This document shows, piece after piece, positions 15,613 through 22,647 of a stretch of 34,224 nt of DNA. The notes beneath the pieces were generated by a model. It ran no database searches. It was not told the origin of the DNA and was given only the letters and a program-made list of their open reading frames with translations. This stretch comes from WAPX01 sp964622075 (GTDB lineage: Archaea; Halobacteriota; Archaeoglobi; Archaeoglobales; Archaeoglobaceae), in NCBI GenBank assembly GCA_964622075.1, contig CAZUMR010000066.1, positions 1 to 34,224 on the forward strand, read 5' to 3'. The position numbers and the translations under genes are program-made. Each line of letters starts with the position of its first letter. Within the stretch, counting starts at the first letter, position 1.

Positions 15613-16261
15613 ACTTTCCAAACCAAAGATGGAGGACATACGACTGTGTCCGACTCACGGGTATTACAGGGGTGAAAGGTGTCACTGCGGCTATGTTGGG
15701 GAAGTCATCCTTGACAAAGTTAGAGTTGAAAAGCTTGGCAGACTCGTTTCTGGAATTTTGAGACACTTTCCCGACAGGTTCAGGCTTGAAATGGATGAGG
15801 ACGGATGGGTCAATTTCGATGACCTCGTCAGGGCTGTTAGGAGAAAGTACAGGTGGGCAAACCAGTGGTTGATAAAGGCAATGATATACAGCGATGTGAA
15901 GGGAAGGTATGAGCTGAAGGAGGGAAAAATCAGGGCGAGGTACGGGCACAGCGTCAGGGTAAAGCTATCCGACTATCCTCTATGTGACAGGGAAAAGCTC
16001 TATTACGGTACAGGTGAAGAAGAGGCTCACAGATTGCTTGAAATTGGTATAAAACCTGTAAATCAGACGTACGTTCACCTTTCCACGACCATTGAAAAGA
16101 GTGAGGAAGTGGCCAGACTCAGGACGGATGAACCGATAATACTTGAAGTTGACGCAAAATCTGCTGTCAGGGATGGAATCAGGATCATCATGGCAAACGA
16201 CTACATCGCTCTTGCTGAAGAAATACCGCCAAAGTATATAGTTAAAATGATGAGGGTTTAG
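15605..16261 (+). CDS. kptA: RNA 2'-phosphotransferase KptA/Tpt1
   Basis: Tpt1 transfers an internal RNA 2'-phosphate to NAD+, giving ADP-ribose 1'',2''-cyclic phosphate. The 218-aa product has an N-terminal zinc-knuckle-like CPTHGYYRGERCHCGY, then the Tpt1 hallmarks: LGRLVSGILRHFPDRFRLEMDEDGWVNFDDL (about 42-73), RARYGHSVRV, LYYGTGEEEAHRLLEIGIKPVNQTYVHLSTT and IILEVDA...GIRIIMANDYIALAEEIPPKYI. The usual LYHGT reads LYYGT here. The ATG at 15605 overlaps the end of the DUF531 gene. Archaeal tRNA splicing is thought to use RtcB and leave no 2'-phosphate, so its natural substrate in archaea is an open question. Confidence 0.93.
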   Translation: MSELSKPKMEDIRLCPTHGYYRGERCHCGYVGEVILDKVRVEKLGRLVSGILRHFPDRFRLEMDEDGWVNFDDLVRAVRRKYRWANQWLIKAMIYSDVKGRYELKEGKIRARYGHSVRVKLSDYPLCDREKLYYGTGEEEAHRLLEIGIKPVNQTYVHLSTTIEKSEEVARLRTDEPIILEVDAKSAVRDGIRIIMANDYIALAEEIPPKYIVKMMRV

Positions 16262-16293
16262 CTGGACAAGCTGAATGGATAAGCTATCGTGCA

Positions 16294-16995
16294 TCAGATA
16301 AGGAACAGCGAAAAAATTACTGAGAAAAGGCCTGTAAGGAATATGCCGTCAAAAGTTCCGGCTCCGCCTATGCTGACAACGCCGCTGCCTATTTTTTCCA
16401 CATCCTTCAGGTGTAGCAGATCTGCACCGAAAAGAACAGAGAGCACTCCTGTGGAAAAGGCCATTTTTGGCAGCAGTAATATGGAATATCCGAAAACTGT
16501 CAGGGAAATGTAGCTTGAAAGGGCGGCAACAGCTGGAGGAATGAAGACGGGAACGGCTATTCCAAGTCCTCTAACGGGTTTTGCTTGAGTATATATCAGG
16601 GCTGTGCTGATTGCAAAGGATAAAAGCCAAGCATTCAGCGGCAGCTCGGATAAAAGTTTCAGGGCGAGTATTGCTGGAATTATGCATCCTCCTACATTTA
16701 CAGCAATTACGATTCTTCTCCTCTCCCTGACTGCGTAAATCAGCCCGAAAAAGCTGTAGTATCTTTCAACAGGCCTGCCCTCTTTCTCGTAAACTGGAAT
16801 ATTCATAAAACTTCCAATTATCGCGAGAGCAAAAACCGTGAGAGCCTGAGCTCTATTCATGTCAAAAACGAGCTGAAAAACTTCAGAGGTTGAAAGAACG
16901 AAGAATACAGCAAGAAACGGCAGAATCACGAAAAGCAGGAAGAACGGAAGGAGGAGTGGAGGAAACAGATAGTCTGAAAAGTAATCTGAACTCAT
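16294..16995 (-). CDS. DUF1614 family integral membrane protein
   Basis: A 233-aa very hydrophobic protein with about six membrane helices and conserved small motifs VNVGGCIIPAILALKLL, GLGIAVPVFIPPAVAAL and IGGAGTFDGIFLTGLFSVIFSL, which match DUF1614 membrane proteins of archaea and bacteria. Glycine-rich and proline-rich segments within helices suggest a transporter or enzyme core, but no function is known. Convergent with kptA (32 bp apart) and upstream in the same direction of nothing obvious; the start ATG at 16995 is followed 5' by the PRC-barrel gene end at 17017. Confidence 0.8.
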   Translation of the reverse strand: MSSDYFSDYLFPPLLLPFFLLFVILPFLAVFFVLSTSEVFQLVFDMNRAQALTVFALAIIGSFMNIPVYEKEGRPVERYYSFFGLIYAVRERRRIVIAVNVGGCIIPAILALKLLSELPLNAWLLSFAISTALIYTQAKPVRGLGIAVPVFIPPAVAALSSYISLTVFGYSILLLPKMAFSTGVLSVLFGADLLHLKDVEKIGSGVVSIGGAGTFDGIFLTGLFSVIFSLFLI

Positions 16996-17016
16996 GGTTC
17001 TACGGCTTGGGTTTAA

Positions 17017-17277
17017 CTACCTCCGTTTAATCAGCCTTCTGTCTATCACGATGTAATCTGAGATGGACTTTACAGTATCAAAGGGAATTATGTAAAACCC
17101 ATCCTTCTTTTCGAGCTCAGGAATGTTCGTGTTTTTGGCGGGTTTGACTATAACGCTCAACAGCAGGCCCGTTTTCAGATCGGCAGTGATGTTGTGCAGT
17201 GTACCGACCACGGTTCCATCGGACATCAGAACTGTCTTCCTTGCAAGACTTCTGGCAAATACTTGCATACGAGCCAT
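17017..17277 (-). CDS. PRC-barrel domain protein
   Basis: An 86-aa protein made of one PRC-barrel: SLARKTVLMSDGTVVGTLHNITADLKTGLLLSVIVKPA, then GFYIIPFDTVKSISDYIVID. Stand-alone PRC-barrel proteins of this size are common in euryarchaea; some (the CdpB type) have been shown to act in FtsZ/SepF-based cell division, others have RNA-related roles. Assignment to CdpB specifically cannot be made from the sequence alone. It is divergent from a 75-aa gene with which it shares a TATA region. It lies just upstream of the DUF1614 gene (21 bp), so the two are likely co-transcribed. Confidence 0.85.
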   Translation of the reverse strand: MARMQVFARSLARKTVLMSDGTVVGTLHNITADLKTGLLLSVIVKPAKNTNIPELEKKDGFYIIPFDTVKSISDYIVIDRRLIKRR

Positions 17278-17288
17278 TCAGGCTCTGC

Positions 17289-17303
17289 AACATATATAAA
17301 ACT
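17289..17303. promoter_or_regulatory. Shared TATA region for two divergent leaderless genes
   Basis: AACATATATAAAACT lies about 20-28 nt from both divergent ATGs (17277 on minus, 17322 on plus). The TATATA core is self-complementary, so the same TBP site could direct transcription either way with the two genes competing. Confidence 0.5.
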
Positions 17304-17321
17304 TTGGAATTACTCCGGTTT

Positions 17322-17549
17322 ATGAGCGAACTGAAAGAGGAAATTATTGCCGTACTCAAAAAACTTTTCGAAGACTACGAGAAGAAAGGTGTCGATTACA
17401 GGAGAGTGCAGTGGGAGCTCGATTACGTGGTTTACCCGCACATAGGCTCCTACCTCGCCACAGGTGAGCTCAGCAAGGAAGAGGGCAAAGAAGTTTTCGA
17501 GTTCTGCGAGAGGAAGTTAAGAGAGCTCAAAAAGAAAAACGAGCCATAG
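17322..17549 (+). CDS. Hypothetical 75-aa helical protein
   Basis: Starts MSELKEEIIAVLKKLFEDYEKKGVDYRRVQWELDYVVYPHIGSYLATGELSKEEGKEVFEFCERKLRELKKKNEP. It is acidic/basic and predicted all-helical, with two amphipathic helices joined by an aromatic segment (WELDYVVYPHIG). I do not recognise the family. The ATG at 17322 has a TATA element at leaderless distance, and an upstream in-frame ATG at 17199 would overlap the divergent PRC-barrel gene, so it was rejected. tRNA-Trp follows 54 bp downstream on the same strand. Confidence 0.7.
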   Translation: MSELKEEIIAVLKKLFEDYEKKGVDYRRVQWELDYVVYPHIGSYLATGELSKEEGKEVFEFCERKLRELKKKNEP

Positions 17550-17603
17550 AAGCGTAAGAGTTATATTTCCACTTTTATGCTGGAAACGTGAGGTAAACGT
17601 GAG

Positions 17604-17740
17604 GGGGTCGTGGCGTAGCCAGGAAGCGCGGCGGGCTCCAGCGGTGATGATGACAAACGGGTCTGCTGATTGGTGATGACCCGTTGGAGCGCTGACCCGA
17701 AGAGACCCGCAGGTCGTGGGTTCAAATCCCACCGGCCCCA
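17604..17740 (+). tRNA. tRNA-Trp (anticodon CCA) with intron
   Basis: Exons are 17604-17641 and 17705-17740. Acceptor GGGGTCG/CGGCCCC, D stem GCG/CGC, anticodon stem GCGGG/CCCGC around loop CTCCAGA with CCA at 17638-17640, T stem GTGGG/CCCAC with loop TTCAAAT, discriminator A at 17740; CCA not encoded. The intron interrupts the canonical 37/38 position. A bulge-helix-bulge can be drawn with 3-nt bulges AGC (640-642) and AGA (703-705) and a central 4-bp helix 636-639/699-702 with one C-A mismatch, placing both cuts exactly at the exon ends. EndA, encoded at 19401-20363, would process it. Confidence 0.95.
17642..17704 (+). ncRNA. Box C/D guide RNA within the tRNA-Trp intron
   Basis: The 63-nt intron contains box C GTGATGA (17644-17650), D' CTGA (17666-17669), C' GTGATGA (17673-17679) and D CTGA (17692-17695), with a 3-nt D'-C' spacer and a 12-nt C'-D guide region. 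The D guide (685-690) pairs with GCTCCA of the 5' exon and the fifth base upstream of D (G687) faces C34 (17638). The D' guide (658-664) pairs with AGACCCG at the 3' splice junction and G661 faces C39 (17706). So it should direct 2'-O-methylation of C34 and C39 on the unspliced precursor. The same arrangement (Cm34 and Um39) is known from euryarchaeal tRNA-Trp. Confidence 0.95.
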
Positions 17741-17797
17741 CTTTTAACTATTGTCCGGTATTCTCATACTCATAAACTATTCACATAATGCTACACA

Positions 17798-18472
17798 TCA
17801 CAGTCCCAGAAGTTTAAGAGCTCTCTCGACTGCAATTTTGTGCATTTCTGCTGCCAGATGAATTCCTCCCTCTATTCCCCTTGTCGCGAGGCAGGGGTAT
17901 AGCTGGGTGTAAAGTCCCGCAAGTCTTGGTGCCTCTTCAACTCTCACCCTGTCCTCTTTGAGTTTCCTTGCCACGAACCTTGTGGCTCCGCAGAATGCAC
18001 ACCTTTTAACTCTAACATCGGCAATCCTGCCCTTTTCAACTTCAACCACAACTTCGGGCTTCCCGTAGTTATCAAAGAAAGGTTTCAGATCCTCATCATT
18101 CAAACTCCTTACAACACAGCAGATTTCGGGCATCAAAACTCTGATACCTCTGCTTTTTGCTATTTCTTCTATCTGCCTGATCGAACCTGTTTCTCCCCTT
18201 TTACCTGTGATTATCAGGAGCTTTGATCTGCAGTTCTCTGCCATCAGCAAACTTATGTCTGGATGGTTTGCGTAGCAAATCACGATATCAGAGCTCAAAA
18301 TATCTTTTAGGCTGCCTTTCAAACTGTTACACAGCTCTTCAAGTTCTTCGATGCTTTCAATCACTTCTGGCAGCTCTTCCGGGAGAACGAGTAAGCTGAC
18401 ATCAAATAATCTGCTCATTTCCTCTGCGCTCTGGTATCCGTGAGCTCCTCTACCGAGTATTCCGATCTTCAT
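17798..18472 (-). CDS. DUF166 family protein
   Basis: A 224-aa archaeal protein that fits the DUF166 family; older annotations link this family to thymidylate synthase without firm support. It starts MKIGILGRGAHGYQSAEEM, has a central IVICYANHPDISLLMAENCRSKLLIITGKRGE and VLMPEICCVV, and a C-terminal RCAFCGATRFVARKL motif (C-x2-C) plus YPCLATRGIEGGIHLAAEMHKIAVERALKLL. The several cysteines would allow metal or cluster binding. The gene overlaps the end of the CooC-type ATPase by 23 nt, so they are translated from one message, which suggests a role linked to metal insertion into an enzyme. Confidence 0.75.
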   Translation of the reverse strand: MKIGILGRGAHGYQSAEEMSRLFDVSLLVLPEELPEVIESIEELEELCNSLKGSLKDILSSDIVICYANHPDISLLMAENCRSKLLIITGKRGETGSIRQIEEIAKSRGIRVLMPEICCVVRSLNDEDLKPFFDNYGKPEVVVEVEKGRIADVRVKRCAFCGATRFVARKLKEDRVRVEEAPRLAGLYTQLYPCLATRGIEGGIHLAAEMHKIAVERALKLLGL

Positions 18473-19280
18473 TTTCCGTCTGCGAGATTAAATCCATCAG
18501 CCTTTCCTTTATTTTCACAAACGGGGTTGTGTCGCAGACTTTGTATGGTGGCAGGTTCATAATATCTGCTCTGATAAAGCATTCGCTGTAGGGAATAATT
18601 CCGAGCACTTCGTAATCTCTCCTGACTTCTTTAATCAGCTCTTCCGCCTCCTCAAAGTACTTGTTAACGACGACTGCTATTCTTTCTATCTCTATATCCC
18701 CCGCAAGCTTTTCTATCCTCTTTAACGTTTCTACTGACCTTCTGCCCGGCTCCACGACTGCTATTAATATGTCAACGCCCTTTGCAGTTCCTCTCCCAAG
18801 GTGTTCAATCCCTGCCTCCATGTCAAGTATCAGCACATCGTCGCTGAATATTGCGTGTCTTAAAATCGCTCTCAAAAAAGCGTTTTCCGGGCAGAAGCAC
18901 CCTTCCCCTCCTTTTTCTATTGTTCCGAGTACGAGCACCCTTACGCCATCCTCATTCTTTCTGGAATACTTTTCGAAAACGTCATCAACCCGGGGGTTGT
19001 ATCTGAACGCTCCAAAAGGCAGTCTGACTCTCTCCTCTATCAGGTGTCTGAGGCTCGAAAGGGGAGTTACATCTCCCTCTATACCAAGTGCAGAAGGCAA
19101 GTTGATGGAGGAATCGCAGTCTATTGCCGTAACGCTAAATCCATCTCTTGCAAACAGATGTGCAAGCATGGAGGCGAGTGTTGTCTTTCCAACACCTCCC
19201 TTCCCGGAAATGGCTATTTTGACCGGTTTCTTATCCCTGCCATTTTTCACGTCATCATTCTCTTTATTCCTTTCACTCAT
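18450..19280 (-). CDS. cooC: CooC-type P-loop ATPase (CO dehydrogenase nickel-insertion accessory protein family)
   Basis: A MinD/CooC-family ATPase that in characterised cases supplies nickel to carbon monoxide dehydrogenase. It has a Walker A of the ISGKGGVGKTT type near residue 25-35, AIDCDSSINLPSALGI, the VLILDMEAGIEHLGRGTAKGVDILIAVVEPGRRSVETLKRI switch region, and VVVNKYFE. The GEGCFCPENA segment carries the C-x-C that marks CooC proteins. The start is uncertain: ATG at 19280 (used), 19289 and 19346 are possible, and the first 17 residues are a charged tail. No CODH/ACS gene is in the window, though Archaeoglobales use that enzyme. Confidence 0.85.
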   Translation of the reverse strand: MSERNKENDDVKNGRDKKPVKIAISGKGGVGKTTLASMLAHLFARDGFSVTAIDCDSSINLPSALGIEGDVTPLSSLRHLIEERVRLPFGAFRYNPRVDDVFEKYSRKNEDGVRVLVLGTIEKGGEGCFCPENAFLRAILRHAIFSDDVLILDMEAGIEHLGRGTAKGVDILIAVVEPGRRSVETLKRIEKLAGDIEIERIAVVVNKYFEEAEELIKEVRRDYEVLGIIPYSECFIRADIMNLPPYKVCDTTPFVKIKERLMDLISQTENEDRNTR

Positions 19281-19333
19281 TACCCTCATCACTTTTTGTC
19301 CTCTCTGGAAATAAAAATGTGCCCTGCTTCTAC

Positions 19334-19380
19334 AACCATTTAACAAACCATTTCAACAATTTCAGCAATCATTCAACCAC
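19334..19380 (+). repeat. Degenerate tandem repeat between endA and cooC
   Basis: An AACCATTTAAC/AAACCATTTC/AACAATTTC/AGCAATCATTC series with a period of about 10 bp lies in the gap after endA and before the cooC start. Similar in kind to the other gene-end repeats but more diverged. Confidence 0.6.
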
Positions 19381-19400
19381 ATCACCTTACAACAGAATTC

Positions 19401-20363
19401 TTACACCTTGACCCTCTCAAAGCAAATGTACTCCGGCTCTCCTTCGGAATTGAAGTAGCAGAAAACCATCTTTTTTCTGACAGTGCTTGCAACTCTTGCG
19501 TGAGAGGCCATCTCACTCGCTCTCATCTCTTCCGCCACCTTTATCAAGTATTTTGAGTGGGGGAGATCTCTGACACTTTCAACTCTGTCATAAACCCTGA
19601 AGTCGCTTCCGAATTTGAATCCTGTTTTTACTACGAACTTTCTGCTTTTCAAATCCCTGTAAACTCTGTATCTTTCTTCAAAGTTCTCCTCAACTCTCTT
19701 TGCCTCCCTTAACAGCTCCTCTCCAGACACATCAAGGCTTAAGATACCTCTCTCACTGAGGTAAACAGCTTCGACAAGAGATAATGTTACCAGCCCTTTT
19801 GACATGCTGCCGTAAAAGAACCTCTCAAACACGTGCATGCAGTTCGTTACAACCCTGTCTCCTGCAAAGACGCCTGTAAACGGCTCTGGCTCTCCCTCCT
19901 GCTCTCCAGTTTCGTCCCATTTCCAGAGGCGGTAGTACGTTACATCACCCTCTTCATCGACCACTGCCAGAATATCTGGCTTTAAACCAGACTTTAAAGA
20001 AAACTCGGAAAACCTGAGGATATCTCTCTCTGAAACGGGAAGGTAAACCTTTTTCTCAACAATTCTGTTTCCCTGAATCCTCACCCTCCTCCCTCTATCC
20101 CTCAGATCTCTGTAAACGAAGAAGAGAAGAACGTTCTCCCTGTTTGAAAAACACCACCTGAAAACGTCTTCAAGCTCTAACTTTTTTCCGCCTTCGTATA
20201 CAGAGTATGATGGGTTGCAGGCAAGGTATGCCACCTCCACAGGATGCAGCACAATTTTCCCGCCTCTTTCGACCCCAAATCCCCTGTTTAAAAGGCTCTT
20301 TGCTCTGGAAATTCCTGCATTACCTCTAATCTCTATTTTCGTTGTATCACCACCTATTACCAC
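19401..20363 (-). CDS. endA: tRNA splicing endonuclease EndA (homodimer type)
   Basis: EndA cuts the bulge-helix-bulge at exon-intron junctions of pre-tRNA. The 320-aa protein is the tandem-domain alpha2 form: an N-terminal copy (FGVERGGKIVLHPVEVAYLA) without catalytic residues and a C-terminal catalytic copy (about 185-320). Catalytic residues are Tyr258 in DFRVYDRV, His269 in LPHSKYLIKV and Lys297 in VRKKMVFCYF; spacing matches the A. fulgidus enzyme, which also starts with an IGGD stretch. This supports the GTG start at 20363 even though it lies before a GGTGGTGA that looks like a ribosome site. Its substrate tRNA-Trp is 1.7 kb away. Confidence 0.95.
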   Translation of the reverse strand: MVIGGDTTKIEIRGNAGISRAKSLLNRGFGVERGGKIVLHPVEVAYLACNPSYSVYEGGKKLELEDVFRWCFSNRENVLLFFVYRDLRDRGRRVRIQGNRIVEKKVYLPVSERDILRFSEFSLKSGLKPDILAVVDEEGDVTYYRLWKWDETGEQEGEPEPFTGVFAGDRVVTNCMHVFERFFYGSMSKGLVTLSLVEAVYLSERGILSLDVSGEELLREAKRVEENFEERYRVYRDLKSRKFVVKTGFKFGSDFRVYDRVESVRDLPHSKYLIKVAEEMRASEMASHARVASTVRKKMVFCYFNSEGEPEYICFERVKV

Positions 20364-20373
20364 TTTTTACTTT

Positions 20374-20400
20374 CTACAACCTTTTACAACCTTCTACCTC
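20374..20400 (+). repeat. TACAACCTT direct repeats between endA and the NSUN-type gene
   Basis: TACAACCTT occurs at 20375-20383 and 20385-20393, followed by a partial CTACCTCTA copy, giving a period of 10 bp just after the minus-strand methylase start-to-end boundary region (methylase stop at 20404). Confidence 0.65.
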
Positions 20401-20403
20401 TAT

Positions 20404-21765
20404 TCACCTTTCACTGCAAAGCAGGGATATGAAAAAACCACAGCAATCGTGTACGTGAGGCCACAGTCTCACAACGTCCTTCCACTTTCTGAACTTCTTT
20501 CCTCCAAACTCCTTTATTCCACAGCCTCTCCAGCTATCGAATCCCCTGACATCTCTTGCCTTAATCTTCACGACCTTATTCTCAAACTCAGTCAGATTTC
20601 CCTCGTTTTCATCGAAGGTTATGGAGCATGTGGAGTACAGTATTCTCTCGCCAAGTTTAATCGCATTTCTTATCATCTTCCTCTGGAGTTTTACCGTTGA
20701 GATGTACTTTCTCTCATCAAACCTCCACTTAACGCACGGATAGTTCCTGAGAGCACCTGTGGTTGAACACGGTGGATCGAGCAAAACGCAATCTGCCTTC
20801 CTGGAGCAGAAAAATGTAGCTCCATCACCAAGCACGCATTCAACGATCTTAACTCCAAGCTGCCTCATTTTTGCCCTCATCCTGTTCAATCTCTCAGCTG
20901 AATTGTCCACAGCAACGATTCTGCCTCTATTTTCCATCAGCATTGCAAGCTGGGATGTTTTTATTCCCGGAGCTGCTGCGAGATCAATAACCATATCTCC
21001 CGGTTCCGGGCTCAGAATGTGAGCTGCCAGAGCTGAAGCAAAATCCTGAACGACGTACATACCTCTCTCGTGCCATTCCAGTGCTGACGGGTGTTTTTCC
21101 CAGTTGGCAACCCTGAAAACGTAAGGTAGAGGTGTCTCCAGAACTTCGCAGCTCCTTTCAAGGTACCTCCATACACTCTCCACGCTTGATTTCAGCTCGT
21201 TAACTCTGATGTACGTGGCGTTTTCCATGTTTGCAAGCATGAGCTTTATTGCCTCCTCTCTCCCGAGGAGTTTGAAAGTTAACTTTACGTACCACTCCGG
21301 GTGGTGGTAGAGAAGGGCTATCCTCTTTACAGGCTCCTGCTTTTTTATTTCTCTTTCGAGGTCAACTTTCTCAGCTTTTCTCATAACTGCGTTTACGAGC
21401 GATGCGGCCCTTTTTCCAAACCTCTTCTTCGCTATTCTTACTGCAGAGTCAGTTGCAAGTGCTGGATGGATGTTGTGGTATAGCATCTCATACAGGCCAA
21501 CTCTTATCAGGTTTCTGAGCAGGGGGTTGAGATCTCTGATCTTCTTTCCCTTTAGGCAGAGGTTGGCGAGAAAGTCGATCGTGTTCAGCCTTTTTAGGGT
21601 CTCCATGACGTAAGCGTGAATACTTCCTCTAACCCTGAAGTCAAGGAGTTCCGGATGTGCTTTGGAAAGTCTGCCCACTACCTTTTTTATGGCCTCCTTG
21701 GCGGATATTATCTCCTCTTCAACAATAACAAGCACCTCTGCTGCCACTTCCTGTGCAGTTAGCAT
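20404..21765 (-). CDS. RNA (cytosine-5-)-methyltransferase, NSUN/RsmB-like, with NusB-like N-domain
   Basis: A SAM-dependent m5C RNA methylase of 453 aa. Residues about 5-135 form a NusB-like helical domain (RGSIHAYVMETLKRLNTIDFL; LRNLIRVGLYEMLY; SLVNAVMRK). The methylase core follows: GMYVVQDFASALAAHILSP, GDMVIDLAAAPGIKTSQLAMLM (SAM site), VAVDNSAERLNRM, and the two cysteine motifs ADCVLLDPPCSTTGALRN and GERILYSTCSIT..ENEGNL; the TC cysteine is the nucleophile and the PC cysteine aids release. Whether its target is rRNA or tRNA cannot be read from the sequence. It ends 41 bp before endA's start. Confidence 0.9.
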   Translation of the reverse strand: MLTAQEVAAEVLVIVEEEIISAKEAIKKVVGRLSKAHPELLDFRVRGSIHAYVMETLKRLNTIDFLANLCLKGKKIRDLNPLLRNLIRVGLYEMLYHNIHPALATDSAVRIAKKRFGKRAASLVNAVMRKAEKVDLEREIKKQEPVKRIALLYHHPEWYVKLTFKLLGREEAIKLMLANMENATYIRVNELKSSVESVWRYLERSCEVLETPLPYVFRVANWEKHPSALEWHERGMYVVQDFASALAAHILSPEPGDMVIDLAAAPGIKTSQLAMLMENRGRIVAVDNSAERLNRMRAKMRQLGVKIVECVLGDGATFFCSRKADCVLLDPPCSTTGALRNYPCVKWRFDERKYISTVKLQRKMIRNAIKLGERILYSTCSITFDENEGNLTEFENKVVKIKARDVRGFDSWRGCGIKEFGGKKFRKWKDVVRLWPHVHDCCGFFISLLCSER

Positions 21766-21819
21766 TGTCGCTGCACTCTGAAAAATGGTTTAATTAATTT
21801 GGTTCATTGGCGTTGAGAA

Positions 21820-22563
21820 CTAAAGCCTGTCGAACATCTTTGCACCTGCGAGTACCGTTATCAGAGAAAACACTGTTAGAATTAGAGCATCTACTACCGG
21901 GCTGAGCATCCCTTTTCCTGTGAGCACGCACCTTAGCCCATCCACTCCGTAAAATAGTGGATTCAGGTATGCAAGTGGCAGCAGTATTGAGGGCAGGTTG
22001 GAGACAGGAAAGATCGCTCCGGAAAGGAAGAACAGAGGGAATATCACGAAGTTCATAACGAGTCCGAATCCGTGAAAATCCTTTATTATAGCGGCAAAAA
22101 ACAGCCCCATTCCCGTGAATGTGATTGCCATCAGAATGACGAGGGGAATCGAAAGAATAACTCCCTCAGGCTTTGCTGAGAAGCCAAGCGGGATTGCAAG
22201 GATGAGTATTGCCATTGCCTGAAATACTGATGTGGTTGCACTTCCAGCTATTCTTCCGCAGACGATTGCAACGTTTCTGACTGGTGCAACGGCAATTTCT
22301 TTCAGAAAACCGAACTCTCTGTCCCAGAGGACTGAGAGACCTGCAAAAGTTGAGGAGAATATTACTGCCATTCCCGCAATTCCGGGGGTCAGGAAGTTTA
22401 TGTAGTTAGTTCCGAAAAACCGGACGCCTTTAAAGCCCGATCCAAGGAATGCAAGAAACATCAGGGGCATTGCAAGTGAACTTATGAACCTTGACTTTGC
22501 CCTTACAAGCCTTTTCATCTCCCTGAGCCACATAACGTATATAGCCATCAGATCTTTCTGCAT
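21820..22563 (-). CDS. ABC-2 type transporter permease
   Basis: A 247-aa membrane protein with six predicted helices and the ABC-2 signature around VMNFVIFPLFFLSGAIFPVSNLPSILLPLAYLNPLFYGVDGLR (about 180-222). The N-terminus (MAIYVMWLREMKRLVRAKSRFISSLAMPLMFLAFLGSGF) has the usual amphipathic coupling helix followed by a membrane segment. With the ATPase at 22648-23598 it forms an exporter of the drug/antibiotic or membrane-component class; the substrate is unknown. Confidence 0.9.
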   Translation of the reverse strand: MQKDLMAIYVMWLREMKRLVRAKSRFISSLAMPLMFLAFLGSGFKGVRFFGTNYINFLTPGIAGMAVIFSSTFAGLSVLWDREFGFLKEIAVAPVRNVAIVCGRIAGSATTSVFQAMAILILAIPLGFSAKPEGVILSIPLVILMAITFTGMGLFFAAIIKDFHGFGLVMNFVIFPLFFLSGAIFPVSNLPSILLPLAYLNPLFYGVDGLRCVLTGKGMLSPVVDALILTVFSLITVLAGAKMFDRL

Positions 22564-22565
22564 GC

Positions 22566-22647
22566 TTTATCCCCCACTTAACCTGCTAACCTGCTAACCC
22601 ATTTAATCTACTCTCAAGCTCTCGAGCCCTCTCAATCTACTTTCAAG
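22566..22647 (+). repeat. Tandem repeats between ABC permease and ATPase genes
   Basis: CCTGCTAA is repeated at about 22580-22596, then AATCTACTCTCAAGCT (22606-22621) reappears as AATCTACTTTCAAGCT (22635-22650) with a CTCGAGCCCTCTC spacer. The second copy reaches the stop codon of the ATPase gene. This fills nearly the whole intergenic gap. Confidence 0.75.

Noticed and set aside
17199..17321. Longer N-terminus of the 75-aa protein
   Set aside because: It would overlap the divergent PRC-barrel gene and the shared TATA element.
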